A stretch of 55,299 bases of DNA from Methanocorpusculum sp. MCE (GTDB lineage Archaea > Halobacteriota > Methanomicrobia > Methanomicrobiales > Methanocorpusculaceae). Below are positions 1-8,702 of the stretch, piece by piece. The notes beneath the pieces were generated by a model. It ran no database searches, was not told the DNA's origin, and was given only the letters and a program-made list of their open reading frames with translations. Numbering within the stretch: position 1 is the stretch's first letter; each line of letters begins with the position of its first letter. Location of the stretch: contig NIZU01000014.1 of NCBI GenBank assembly GCA_003315675.1, forward strand, positions 1 to 55,299. The letters are read 5' to 3'. A program made the position numbers and the translations under genes.

Positions 1-96
1 ATGGGTATTCTTCTTTTTTTTGGGGGGGTGAGGGGGTATGGATGTAGCCAATCTTCCTTAAATCATGATTCGCGTTAAAAAATGGGTTGATAGATA

Positions 97-138
97 TTCT
101 CGTACTTTCTGTCAAAAAAAAGGTTGTTAGAAATTCTC
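97..138. repeat. Solo arm of the 112 bp inverted-repeat element
   Basis: This stretch matches the right arm of the inverted-repeat element at 49810-49921, sharing TTTCTGTC, an A-run, GGTTGTTAG and TCTCAA in the same order. No left arm is visible in the window, so it is a half-copy or a fragment. It lies just upstream of the truncated channel-protein frame at 163. Confidence 0.5.
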
Positions 139-162
139 AAAATGGTATTCAATATCGGTTAA

Positions 163-693
163 ATTGCTGGAAAACAGGAGGGAGAAAAAAAAGGAACGGA
201 TTTTAGTAATGTTGCATTAGGTACATACCGAATAGATACGCTTACAAAAACTCGGATTGAAAAAAATATTCGAGTTTATAGATGGAACGATTGGTATAAA
301 AATCATAAATTTTTACAAATCATAATGCGCCCGTTCTGGTTCCTGACTGACTATGGGGCATCTACCATAAGACCAGTCTGTGCATTTGTTTTGTGGAATA
401 CAATATTCGCAATAATTTATTTTTTATGGCTTGGGAATGATTTTAATGAATTAATGACTCAGTATACAAGTCCATTTTTGACAAATATAGGGGGTAATAT
501 TATCATATTCCTTACCGATTGGATGAAATCTAATCTTATGATTATTAGCTTGACTGATATGGCCACCACGAAGATTGAATCTTTTACATTATTCTTTGTC
601 TTCCTTCATGTCTTCGTAGGGTATTTCATCCTTGCTGCATTAGTTGCCAGATTGAGTATCATGTTTCAGAATCTTAGTCCAAATAATGAATGA
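163..693 (+). pseudogene. Remnant of pentapeptide-repeat/ion-channel protein (C-terminal part only)
   Basis: The frame is open from a stop at 160-162 to 693, but its first ATG is at 325. The residues before that ATG (GTDFSNVALG, then RIEKNIRVYRWNDWY) align with the middle of the intact protein at 4319-5446. The part after 325 matches the intact protein's C-terminal membrane domain, with WFLTDYGASTIR, SLTDMATT, GYFILAALVARL and a near-identical end. The whole pentapeptide-repeat half is missing and no start codon precedes the conserved region. I therefore read it as a 5'-truncated paralogue; a short membrane protein from 325 remains possible. Base composition is AT-richer than in the intact copy. 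Confidence 0.7.
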
Positions 694-831
694 AAAAATA
701 CACAAAAAATTTCATTCATTCCATCACGTTTTTGAATTTACTTTCCAACTATTCATTATCTAATTTATTTCAAGCGAAATCAGTCATATACTCCCACAAA
801 CAAGAATACCTATCCCAAATACAAAACCCAG

Positions 832-880
832 GGATATCTCCACCGGGGGACGCTCCGCGCCGAAGTCGCGTCCCCGCACC
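832..880 (+). repeat. GC-rich 49 bp dispersed element, copy A1
   Basis: It starts GGATATCTCCACC and ends CGCACC, with a central inverted repeat (CTCCG CGC CGaAG). It is one of nine copies in this window. The flanking 694-831 and 881-934 hold no convincing gene. Confidence 0.8.
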
Positions 881-934
881 ACGAAAAAGAGAGATAGATT
901 ACAACGTGTGATTCCTCATATTAAAAAAAGTATT

Positions 935-976
935 TTGACCAAAAAAGTCAGCATCGGTTTTTATGCCGATTTCTTT
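935..976 (-). terminator. Terminator of the DUF368 gene
   Basis: On the minus strand the stop codon lies in a hairpin (ATCGG...CCGAT) followed by GCTGACTTTTTT and a second T-run about 10 bases on. Confidence 0.55.
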
Positions 977-1836
977 TCCGCCCGTTTTTTCTTATACTGC
1001 AGACCGGCGAGGATCCCTGCGCCGAGCAAAAAGAAGAGGATACTGAACGTCTCGATGCTCATCGGGGGTCTTGGCACGTCAAGCGTGGTCGCCCCGAGAA
1101 CGATCGCATACAGTGAGCCGATCAAAAGCCCAATGCTGAGATAGATCGTCTGCGAGCGGTATTTTTCCAGACAGTGCCGCAGAAGTTTCGCGATAAAAAC
1201 GAGCCCCGTGATCATCCCGAGACCGAAAACGATCAGCATCGGCACATACTGAAACTGCAGATGGACGACCGCACTCACTGCCGAGATCAGCGGAACGTAA
1301 AGTCCCATGATCAGAAGCATCGTCGAGCCGGAGATACCGGGGAGAACCATCACCGATATCGAAAGCACCGCGGCAATGAAAAGAAACAGGCCGAGCTGGG
1401 GAGAAATCTGTGTCAGATCGACCGAACTTTCTCTGGTCACCGGATTAAAGTACATCAGAAGAGGAACTGCCGCCACGCCGATCACTGCAAAGATACTGTG
1501 CAGATAATTTCCTTTCATGGTTTCTTTTTCCTCCATCACCACAATTGGAACGGCGCAGACGGTCAGCCCGATGAAAACCGAACTTATTTCATACACATAG
1601 GTATCGAAAAGATTTGCGAGGATCACGGCGCAGATGAGAAATGCAGCGGCCCAGCCGACGGCAAGTTTGAACAGAAACGGGAACGCGGCCTTTCGTTCTG
1701 CGATCGTCCCGGTAAGAAGATCATCCACTGAGGAGATAAATTTGTCATAAAATCCAAGTAAAAATGCGATCGTCCCGCCGGAAACTCCCGGCACGCTGTC
1801 GGCGACCGCCATGCACACCCCTCTGATAATATCCAT
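961..1836 (-). CDS. DUF368 family polyprenyl-phosphate transporter
   Basis: This is a 291-residue, strongly hydrophobic protein with about eight to nine membrane segments. It has the DUF368 signature near the N-terminus (ADSVPGVSGGTIAFLLGFY) and an internal echo (LPGISGSTMLLIMGLY), the two-fold repeat typical of the family. Bacterial DUF368 proteins (PopT) recycle the lipid carrier undecaprenyl phosphate across the membrane. In an archaeon the likely cargo is a dolichyl-type phosphate used in glycosylation, which is inference. The length is normal and the tail is lysine-rich and cytosolic. It is divergent from apgM, with 107 bp between the start codons. Confidence 0.85.
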   Translation of the reverse strand: MDIIRGVCMAVADSVPGVSGGTIAFLLGFYDKFISSVDDLLTGTIAERKAAFPFLFKLAVGWAAAFLICAVILANLFDTYVYEISSVFIGLTVCAVPIVVMEEKETMKGNYLHSIFAVIGVAAVPLLMYFNPVTRESSVDLTQISPQLGLFLFIAAVLSISVMVLPGISGSTMLLIMGLYVPLISAVSAVVHLQFQYVPMLIVFGLGMITGLVFIAKLLRHCLEKYRSQTIYLSIGLLIGSLYAIVLGATTLDVPRPPMSIETFSILFFLLGAGILAGLQYKKKRAEKKSA

Positions 1837-1943
1837 ACTTATCTTATGTATTGGACGTGCCTTCCATAATTAGCGTTCGTTCTCTCTGTGTCGCAACCAA
1901 GTAATTTATTCAGATAACGACCAGATATATATGTGAGATTTCC

Positions 1944-3107
1944 ATGAAATATATTCTAATTCTGGCTGACGGTGCAGCAGACGAGCCACTTGCTGAGCTT
2001 GGGGAAAAGACCCCGCTCGAAGTGGCAAATAAACCCAATCTGGACAGGATCGCCCGCGAAGGAAGATGCGGCATGCTGAAAACGGTGGACGACTCGCTGT
2101 CTCCCGGCTCGGACGTTGCCAATATGTCGATCCTCGGCTACGATCCGATGAAATACTATACAGGCCGCGGAGCGATCGAAGCGCTCAGCAGGGGGATCCC
2201 CTTTAAGGAGGGGGATCTCGCCTACCGGTGCAATCTGGTCACGGTCGAGAACGGGAAGATGAAGGATTTTGCCGCCGGCCATATCTCCAGCGCTGAGGGA
2301 GCAGAGCTTTTCGAGGCTCTCAAAGAGAAGATCCCGGAAGCAGGATGGTATTCGGGCGTCTCCTACAGAAATGTCATGATGCTTCCAAACGGCAAAGGAT
2401 CCGAGACGACCGCTCCGCACGACATCGTCGGCGAGGTCATCAATGATTATCTCCCGAAAGGAGAGGATGCCGAGCGTCTGATGAACTTCATCGTTCGGGC
2501 CTCCGATGTGTTCGAGAACCACCCGGTAAATAAAAAGCGCATCGCCGCAGGGAAAAACCCGGCGACAACGATCTGGCCCTGGAGCGGGGGATCAAAGCCT
2601 GCGATGCCGGCCTTCTCTGAAAAATATCATAAGAAGGGAGCGGTCATCTCTGCGGTCGATCTGCTGTTCGGTCTTGCGAAGTGCGCCGGCATGGAAGTCG
2701 TCACGGTCCCCGGAGCAACCGGCTATCTCGACACGAACTTCCTTGGGAAAGCTCAGGCGGCAGTCGAGACCGCGAACGGCGATGCTGACTTCGTGTACAT
2801 GCATGTCGAAGCGACGGATGAGGCAGGACACCTGGGAAGTCTTGAAGAGAAGATCAAAGCGATCGAGAATCTGGACAAGGCGATCGGTTATATCCTCGAC
2901 AACTTCGAAGGCTGCATCATGCTGATGCCCGACCACCCGACCCCGATCGCGAAAAAGACTCACACGAACGATCTGGTCCCGTTCGCGATCCGCGGTCTCG
3001 GCGAGCCGGACGATGTTCAGGTCTACAGCGAAAAAGAGGTGCAGGCGAAGGGCTCCTATGGACTTATCCAGGCGGTCGATCTCCTGGACATGGTCTTTAA
3101 GGAGTAG
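1944..3107 (+). CDS. apgM: 2,3-bisphosphoglycerate-independent phosphoglycerate mutase, archaeal type
   Basis: The 387-residue protein interconverts 3- and 2-phosphoglycerate in glycolysis and gluconeogenesis. The alkaline-phosphatase-type fold shows in the N-terminal metal motif (LILADGAAD, Asp9), the GSDVAN segment with the probable phosphorylated Ser around 56, and the C-terminal MPDHPTP and KKTHTNDLVPF metal ligands. Length is as expected for ApgM. The ATG follows an AT-rich stretch (ATATATATG) 12-20 bases upstream and no strong ribosome site, so the mRNA may have a short leader. The next gene starts 4 bp after its stop, suggesting one transcript. Confidence 0.93.
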   Translation: MKYILILADGAADEPLAELGEKTPLEVANKPNLDRIAREGRCGMLKTVDDSLSPGSDVANMSILGYDPMKYYTGRGAIEALSRGIPFKEGDLAYRCNLVTVENGKMKDFAAGHISSAEGAELFEALKEKIPEAGWYSGVSYRNVMMLPNGKGSETTAPHDIVGEVINDYLPKGEDAERLMNFIVRASDVFENHPVNKKRIAAGKNPATTIWPWSGGSKPAMPAFSEKYHKKGAVISAVDLLFGLAKCAGMEVVTVPGATGYLDTNFLGKAQAAVETANGDADFVYMHVEATDEAGHLGSLEEKIKAIENLDKAIGYILDNFEGCIMLMPDHPTPIAKKTHTNDLVPFAIRGLGEPDDVQVYSEKEVQAKGSYGLIQAVDLLDMVFKE

Positions 3108-3111
3108 GCGG

Positions 3112-3828
3112 ATGCGGGAAGAGATCACTGCCTTCATCGAAGCGTATGTGAAAGACGCTTCCCATCTGCGAAAACCGCTGGTCGGATTTGCGGACTGCGC
3201 ATCCCCGATGTTTCCAGCCCTGAAAAGCGTCGTGATGCCGGGACATCTGATGCCGGCCGAGATCCTTTCCGATCCGACGGTCGTCATTTCCTATTTTTTG
3301 CCGTTTCAAAAGGTGGTCGCCCTCTCGAATGTTTCCGGGAGATACGCTTCGAAGCGGTGGGCCGAGTGTTATGTGGAAACGAACCGGCTGATCGCTTCCT
3401 TAAACGCTGCTTTGATCGATCATCTCAGGGATCGCGGCTATCGGGCCGCTTTTGCGCAAAACGCCGTGCATCTGGATAAAGAGATCCTGATGAGCTGCTG
3501 GTCCCAGCGGCATGTCGCAGAGATCGCGGGTCTCGGCAGGTTTGGTCTGAACAATCTTCTGATCACCCGGGTCGGTTCATGCGGCCGCTTCGGTTCGCTT
3601 GTTACGGATCTTCCCATCACGCCTGATGTGCCGGAGACAAAGGAGCGGTGTTTGTATAAACTGACCGGCAAGTGTCAAAAGTGCGTGAAAAACTGCCCAA
3701 CGGGAGCACTGACCGAGGACGGGTTCGACCGCCGGGTCTGTTTTTCGCTGTGTCAGGAGAATGAGAGGATGTACGGGGCGAACATCTGCGGGAAATGCGC
3801 CGTGGATATCCCGTGCGGTTTTCTCTGA
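3112..3828 (+). CDS. Epoxyqueuosine reductase-like 4Fe-4S protein
   Basis: The 238-residue protein has a C-terminal ferredoxin-like Cys array: Cys180, 188, 191 and 195 in CX7CX2CX3CP, then Cys210, 214, 226, 229 and 235. The N-terminal half resembles the corrinoid-binding fold of QueG/reductive-dehalogenase relatives (GLGRFGLNNLLIT). Methanogens carry several such proteins without known substrates, so queuosine chemistry is not implied. The start at 3112 is chosen because GGAG lies just upstream, inside the end of apgM; the in-frame extension to 3013 reads through apgM and looks non-native. It is probably co-transcribed with apgM. Confidence 0.75.
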   Translation: MREEITAFIEAYVKDASHLRKPLVGFADCASPMFPALKSVVMPGHLMPAEILSDPTVVISYFLPFQKVVALSNVSGRYASKRWAECYVETNRLIASLNAALIDHLRDRGYRAAFAQNAVHLDKEILMSCWSQRHVAEIAGLGRFGLNNLLITRVGSCGRFGSLVTDLPITPDVPETKERCLYKLTGKCQKCVKNCPTGALTEDGFDRRVCFSLCQENERMYGANICGKCAVDIPCGFL

Positions 3829-3835
3829 ATCGGAT

Positions 3836-3912
3836 TTACGCGGGGTTGGGCTGTTTCTAATTCGGGAAGGGTATTACTGAGTGTGGATACAAGAGATTAT
3901 TTTACCGCGAAT
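3836..3912 (+). repeat. Dispersed repeat E, copy 1
   Basis: It contains TTACGCGG, then AATTCGGGAAGG, TATTACTG and GTGTGGATACAAGAGAT, and leads into ACCGCGAAT. The same order recurs at 52423-52500. It is followed, as there, by hairpin-rich mosaic sequence. No gene is seen in 3829-4318. Confidence 0.65.
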
Positions 3913-3975
3913 CTCCTCCAATCTTCGCGAATCGCATTTTCCTTACGTTCGGGTGCTCTGCTCCGGCTTATGCGT

Positions 3976-4021
3976 GCAAACCGAAGGTTTGCGTGCCGCC
4001 TCAAATGGGCACAGCCCATTT
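3976..4021. repeat. Paired short hairpins of the mosaic family
   Basis: The perfect palindromic hairpin GCAAACCGAAGGTTTGC is followed by a second hairpin, AAATGGGC-ACA-GCCCATTT. The first is the same module found in the arrays at 10 kb, 19.7 kb and 45.8 kb. Confidence 0.7.
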
Positions 4022-4069
4022 GGGCTTCGCCTGCGCAGGAATCGCACCCTCTCTTGAAAAATGCTATAG

Positions 4070-4094
4070 GAAAAACCGGCGTGCCGGTTTTTTC
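4070..4094. terminator. Bidirectional hairpin terminator
   Basis: A perfect stem AAAAACCGGC / GCCGGTTTTTT with a 2-base loop has T-runs on both strands. It lies 240 bp after the Fe-S gene. Confidence 0.6.
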
Positions 4095-4124
4095 TATTTA
4101 GCCCCCATCCTTTTTTTTATTCGG

Positions 4125-4173
4125 GGTGCGGGGACGCGACTCCGGCGCGGAGCGGCCCGCGGTGGAGATATTC
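4125..4173 (-). repeat. GC-rich 49 bp dispersed element, copy A2
   Basis: This is the reverse-orientation copy, reading GGTGCGGGGACGCGACTCC on the plus strand and ending GGTGGAGATATTC. Confidence 0.8.
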
Positions 4174-4318
4174 TAATTTTCAAAGTCTGGCGAAAGTACT
4201 CTCTTTTGTAAAGAAGAATACACCCACATCAAAATTATCAACCAAGGATTCTAATAAATAGTGCTCCTGCTACATTTTGAGTAATGATAATCATGAATAA
4301 GGGACTATTCATTCTATT

Positions 4319-5446
4319 ATGGATAAAAGACCTGAGGTGTGGAATCAGGAGCTGTATGAAAAGCTGAGTTTTGATTTTTTGATCGAGTGTGCAGAGAACA
4401 AGAGAATAGATGAGTGGAATGCTCTGTATCTGGAGTATCTGGAATCGGAATGGAAGAGGTTGTATCCAAAGAGAGAGTGGGATACAGAAAATGTTTTTGC
4501 GCTTGTGAAGAGGGATTCTGAGTTTAACAGACCTAATTTTTCGAGTAAAGATTTCCAGGAGGCAATATCCCGCGGTGTGCGTTTTATAGGAATACATCTC
4601 GAAGGGGCAATCATCTGTTTGACAGACCTCAAAGGGGCAAACTTCGAAGGGGCACACCTCGAAGTGGCAAACTTCGTGGGAGCAGACCTCAAAAAGGCAA
4701 ACTTCCTGATGGCATATCTCGAAGGGGCAGACTTCATGTTCGCCCACCTCGATGAGGCACAATTTATCTATACAATCGTTGATGGGGAGACTCTGTTTAC
4801 CGAAAACACCATAGACAAACATACAGATTTTACGGGGACTGCGCTTTCCGCGACCCGCATAGACCCGAATCTGAGAACAAGACTGGTGCGGAATATCCGG
4901 GAAATACACTGGGAAAAGTGGTATGAGAAACCGAAATTTTACCTATATCTGGGAAAGATTTCAAAGATACTATGGGATATGTGGTGCATACTCCATCCTG
5001 TCACAAATGATACCCCCAACCTAAACTCCAAAAAAATAAAAGATGAACAGCATAAATGGGAAACAAAGGGTAGCTTTATCGATACGATCATCAATAGTTT
5101 TGTCCGGCTTTTCTGGTGCCTTACGGACTACGGCAGTTCAACAATACGCGTCATCGGCATATTCTTCGCCTGGAATATTTTATGGGCCTTCATCTATCAG
5201 TTTGTTCTTCCGCTCCAGTCAAGTCCGATTCTTGAGAATGCCAGTACTACAATTCTGAACACCCCGGATATCGTCACCGCCGTCATGCAGACCAATCTCA
5301 TGGTCTTCAGCATCACTGATCTGGCAACCGAAGGGCTGGATTACCCGGCATTCATTTGCGTAACGATTCACATCGTCATCGGCTACTTCATCCTTGCAGC
5401 TCTCATCACCCGGCTTGGGATCATGTTCCAGAACCTCAGCCCGTGA
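4319..5446 (+). CDS. Pentapeptide-repeat protein with C-terminal ion-channel-like membrane domain
   Basis: The 375-residue protein has three parts. Residues 1-90 are charged. Residues ~95-150 are a run of pentapeptide repeats with the A(D/N)L/F pattern (LKGANFEGAHLEVANFVGAD), which form a right-handed quadrilateral helix. The C-terminal ~110 residues hold two membrane segments around a pore-like loop (FSITDLATEG). This resembles the two-helix potassium-channel fold, but the selectivity filter is degenerate and ion selectivity cannot be assumed. A headless relative lies at 163-693. The ATG is preceded by no clear ribosome site. A terminator follows 7 bp after the stop, so it appears monocistronic. 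Confidence 0.75.
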   Translation: MDKRPEVWNQELYEKLSFDFLIECAENKRIDEWNALYLEYLESEWKRLYPKREWDTENVFALVKRDSEFNRPNFSSKDFQEAISRGVRFIGIHLEGAIICLTDLKGANFEGAHLEVANFVGADLKKANFLMAYLEGADFMFAHLDEAQFIYTIVDGETLFTENTIDKHTDFTGTALSATRIDPNLRTRLVRNIREIHWEKWYEKPKFYLYLGKISKILWDMWCILHPVTNDTPNLNSKKIKDEQHKWETKGSFIDTIINSFVRLFWCLTDYGSSTIRVIGIFFAWNILWAFIYQFVLPLQSSPILENASTTILNTPDIVTAVMQTNLMVFSITDLATEGLDYPAFICVTIHIVIGYFILAALITRLGIMFQNLSP

Positions 5447-5453
5447 GAGATAA

Positions 5454-5476
5454 GAAAACCCCCGACGCGGGTTTTC
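5454..5476 (+). terminator. Terminator after the pentapeptide gene
   Basis: The stem GAAAACCC / GGGTTTTC has a short loop and sits 7 bp after the stop. A further inverted pair around GCATTTTTCG and GGAAAAATGC spans 5478-5572. Confidence 0.6.
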
Positions 5477-5647
5477 CAGCATTTTTCGTTTCGCCATCTC
5501 GACCACGCGGAGCCGATAAGGCGGAGCGTAGGGACGCGACCGAAGGTCAAGAGGGCGGAACTGGAAAAATGCGATTCGCGTTAATTCGCGATTATTCGCG
5601 GTGGGATATCTCATCGTTCCAAAGAATACCTTACACGAAAAACCTTA

Positions 5648-5696
5648 GGATATCTCCACCGCGGGACGCTCCGCGCCGGAGTCGCGTCCCCGCACC
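5648..5696 (+). repeat. GC-rich 49 bp dispersed element, copy A3
   Basis: The copy is full-length, beginning GGATATCTCCACCGCGGGAC. It is preceded by ATACCTTACACGAAA, a tract that recurs before the copies near 19.5 kb and 19.9 kb. Confidence 0.8.
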
Positions 5697-5770
5697 TCGA
5701 ATAAAAATTCGCGTTAAAATAATCTTCTATCTCTACAACTAACTCTATTCTCCCAAAAATAATATTCGTA

Positions 5771-5845
5771 TACCCTTTGGTGTATTTCGCTGATTTTCGA
5801 AAGTTTCGTGTTTTCGTGGACGCTTTCGTGAATTTCGTGTGATGA
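5771..5845. repeat. Partial copy of the CRISPR-flanking repeat
   Basis: TTTCGTGTTTTCGTGGACG, TTTCGTGAATTTCGTGTGAT and TTGGTGTA are shared with the right inverted repeat at 19637-19873. It is a short fragment only. No gene is seen between 5447 and 5960. Confidence 0.6.
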
Positions 5846-5960
5846 TTTATACTATCCAATGAATCCCGCTCAAATCGTAGGGACATCACTGATATGGGGA
5901 CATGCCCATAAATATCTCCAAAACTCTCGAATACAAACGCTTCAAAAAAAAAGAAAAAGT

Positions 5961-7721
5961 TTAGTCCTTCTTTTCAGAGAACTCTTCGTGATGAGCTTCC
6001 TGATATCTCTTCATCTCGAGATTGCGGAGCTCAACTCTCCGGACCTTTCCTGAGATCGTCTTTGGAAGCTCCTCCACGAACTCGATCGCACGCGGATACT
6101 TATACGGGGCGGTCGTGGTCTTGACATGGTTCTGCATCTCCTTGATCAGAACATCAGATCCCTTATATCCGTCTTTTAAGACGACGAACGCCTTGATGAT
6201 CACGCCGCGGATCGGGTCGGGGCTGCCGACGACTGCCGACTCTTTGACTGCCGGGTGCTCGATCAGCGCCGACTCGACCTCTGCCGGAGAAACACGGTAT
6301 CCGGACGATTTGATCATATCATCGTCGCGGCCCATGAACCAGAAGTAGCCGTCTTCATCGACCGTCGCCTTGTCTCCCGTGTAGTACCAGCCGTTGATGA
6401 ACACCTTCGCGGTTGCCTTCGGGTCATCCAGATACTCGGTAAACAGACCGACCGGTGAGGGGTCGCTCGTCTTGATCGCGATCCTGCCCTCGACTCCAGG
6501 CGGGACCTTATTGCCCATATCGTCGTGCAGCTCGATCTTCCAGCCCGGAGCCGGTTTGCCGATCGAACCTGGTCTGACTTCCATGCACAGGAACGTGCCG
6601 ATCACGGTCACCGTTTCCGTCTGGCCGTATGCCTCGTAGATCTTCTTGCAGGTTCCTTCCTCCCACACGCGGTTGACCTCCGGGTTCAGCGTCTCGCCGG
6701 CAGAAAGGCAGTGACGCAGCTCGGAAAAGTCGAAGGTCTCCAGATCCGCAAGGATCAGCATACGGTAGATCGTCGGCGGAGCACAGAACGTCGTGATCTC
6801 GTATTTCTCGATCAGCGGCAGAAGCTCGGTCGCATTGAACTTCCCGCGGTAGTCATAGACGAAGACGCAGGCCCCCTGCATCCACGGACCATAGAACTTA
6901 CCCCACGAGGATTTACCCCAGCCCATATCGGCGACCGTGAAGTGGAGATCGTTTTCCGTCAGATCATACCAGAACTTGCCGGTCACGATATGGCCGAGCG
7001 GATAGGCATGATTGTGCAGAACCATCTTCGGGTCGGCTGTCGTTCCCGACGAGAAGAAGATCAGCATCGGATCGGTCGTTTTGGTCCGAACGCTTCGAAC
7101 GATCGAACTAAGCTTGGTCGAGGCACGTGCCGGGTGAATCTGTTCCTTCTGATAGTTTATCCATCCGGGCGCATCGCCGTCGGTCAGGAATTTTATCTGG
7201 AGCGACGGGCAGTCGCCCGCGATCTCCTCGATCTTCCAGGCGTTCTCGGTGTTCGTGACGATCATCTTGAACCTGCCCTGGTTTATTCGGTATTTTAGAT
7301 CGTGGGGAGTTAGAATGACCGGAGACGGGCAGATCACTGCGCCGATTTTTATTGCAGCAAGCGCAAAGGTCCACCACTCGGGGACACGCGGCAGGAACAG
7401 CATGACTCTGTCGCCTTTGCCGATATGCTGTTTGAACATCATGTTCGCGATCTGGTTGGACAGATTCATCATCTGCCGGAAGGTGAAGTACTTCTCATTT
7501 CCTTCCTGATTGGTCCAGATCATGGCGAGTTTATTTCGATCCTTTTTCGCCCATGCATCAACAACGTCGAAGCCGAAGTTGTAATACTCAGGCACCGCAA
7601 TAGAGAACGTGGAATAGGTTTCCTCGTAGTCCATCATGTTGTGGGGCACAAATCCCTCGGATTTATGCTCGCGTTCAGCCGGACGATTACTGCGTCCGGC
7701 TTTGCGTGCCGTTTCGGTCAT
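5961..7721 (-). CDS. AMP-forming acyl-CoA synthetase (acetyl/medium-chain type)
   Basis: This 586-residue adenylate-forming enzyme activates a carboxylic acid to acyl-AMP and then acyl-CoA. Visible core motifs are the phosphate-binding loop FFSSGTTADPK (222-232), YGQTE (365-369), TGD (448-450), GRDDDMIKSSGYR (464-476) and the catalytic Lys in SGKVRR (Lys559). Overall it resembles medium-chain acyl-CoA synthetases more than classical acetyl-CoA synthetase, which is ~650 residues. The substrate could be acetate, propionate, a branched-chain or aryl acid. It is a single gene on the minus strand, 69 bp downstream of thiD; common transcription is possible but not shown. Confidence 0.88.
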   Translation of the reverse strand: MTETARKAGRSNRPAEREHKSEGFVPHNMMDYEETYSTFSIAVPEYYNFGFDVVDAWAKKDRNKLAMIWTNQEGNEKYFTFRQMMNLSNQIANMMFKQHIGKGDRVMLFLPRVPEWWTFALAAIKIGAVICPSPVILTPHDLKYRINQGRFKMIVTNTENAWKIEEIAGDCPSLQIKFLTDGDAPGWINYQKEQIHPARASTKLSSIVRSVRTKTTDPMLIFFSSGTTADPKMVLHNHAYPLGHIVTGKFWYDLTENDLHFTVADMGWGKSSWGKFYGPWMQGACVFVYDYRGKFNATELLPLIEKYEITTFCAPPTIYRMLILADLETFDFSELRHCLSAGETLNPEVNRVWEEGTCKKIYEAYGQTETVTVIGTFLCMEVRPGSIGKPAPGWKIELHDDMGNKVPPGVEGRIAIKTSDPSPVGLFTEYLDDPKATAKVFINGWYYTGDKATVDEDGYFWFMGRDDDMIKSSGYRVSPAEVESALIEHPAVKESAVVGSPDPIRGVIIKAFVVLKDGYKGSDVLIKEMQNHVKTTTAPYKYPRAIEFVEELPKTISGKVRRVELRNLEMKRYQEAHHEEFSEKKD

Positions 7722-7790
7722 GGGGTAATAGTTTGCTTTTTCTTATGATAAATATAGAGGTGCTTTTTCACGGTACGCAAAAAAAGACGG

Positions 7791-8612
7791 TCAGAATTTT
7801 TTATAATAGGTTTTGTGCTGCTGCCAGCCGGGATTCATCGTTCTTCGTCCCGGGGCATATTCCCATGAGTATTGTATTGCGCCGCTGACGAACTTTTTTG
7901 CTTCGAGGACTGCGTCCCTGACCGGATAGCCGAGAGCAATATGGGCGGCGATCGCGGATGCATAGCAGCAGCCCGATCCGTGGACGTCCGTGAAAGGCGC
8001 GACCTCGCCTTCGACGAGCATCAGGCCGTTTTTATCGGCAAAGACATCGGTCCCAAGCCTGAAATGTGCATGCCCGCCTTTGATAACGGCAGCCTTCGCC
8101 CCGCGATCGATGAACCAGTATGCAGCCTCTTCCATGGATTCAGGGCCGGTGATCGCGACTCCCGAAAGGGCCGCGGCTTCCGGGAGATTCGGCGTGATCA
8201 CGGTGGTCCGCGGCAGAAGTTCGGCAGTGAGCATCTCCTGGCCGGCCAGATCCAGAAGCCGGTACTCTTTTGTTGCGAGAAGCACCGGGTCGACGACGAG
8301 GTTTCGCCCCTCTGGAATGCTTTCGGCGACGATCCCGACCGTCTCCGCATTTTTCAGCATGCCTGTTTTGTAGCAGCAGATGGGGAAATCCTCTTCGAGT
8401 GCGTCGATCTGTTTTTTGATGAAGGCCGCAGGGATGCTCGATGCGTCGAGAACGTGCGTCGCGTTCTGGGCGGTCAGGGCCGCGATCACGGTCATCCCCC
8501 ACACGCCGCAGGCGGCCATGGTTTTCAGGTCGACCTGGATCCCCGCCCCGGCGGACGGGTCGGATCCTGCGATCGTGGCGGCGAAGGCCATCGTTTTTTC
8601 GAGGGAAGTCAT
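7791..8612 (-). CDS. thiD: Hydroxymethylpyrimidine/phosphomethylpyrimidine kinase
   Basis: The 273-residue ribokinase-fold enzyme phosphorylates HMP and HMP-phosphate for thiamine biosynthesis in the cytoplasm. The family motifs are present: TIAGSDPSAGAGIQVDLKT at the N-terminus, the KTGML segment, TPNLPEAAALSG, and the anion-hole motif VHGSGCCYASAIAA near residue 220 with the catalytic region intact. There is no fused ThiN/ThiE domain, which some archaea have. It is divergent from the AIR-synthase-like gene, with 90 bp between starts. No TPP riboswitch is visible in that gap. Confidence 0.92.
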   Translation of the reverse strand: MTSLEKTMAFAATIAGSDPSAGAGIQVDLKTMAACGVWGMTVIAALTAQNATHVLDASSIPAAFIKKQIDALEEDFPICCYKTGMLKNAETVGIVAESIPEGRNLVVDPVLLATKEYRLLDLAGQEMLTAELLPRTTVITPNLPEAAALSGVAITGPESMEEAAYWFIDRGAKAAVIKGGHAHFRLGTDVFADKNGLMLVEGEVAPFTDVHGSGCCYASAIAAHIALGYPVRDAVLEAKKFVSGAIQYSWEYAPGRRTMNPGWQQHKTYYKKF

Positions 8613-8702
8613 ATCTGATATATTAGTGTGCTCCTTCAGAAAATACTTCTTCGGGAATTTAACCTCATGTCTTTATAGTCTGTCCCTTCACATCTATTTT
8701 GT

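Noticed and set aside
690..1144. Two short plus-strand open frames after the channel remnant
   Set aside because: They cover the 49 bp repeat and the antisense of the DUF368 gene, and neither resembles a protein.
8613..8702. TPP riboswitch upstream of thiD
   Set aside because: The 90 bp gap lacks the conserved TPP-riboswitch cores such as CTGAGA.
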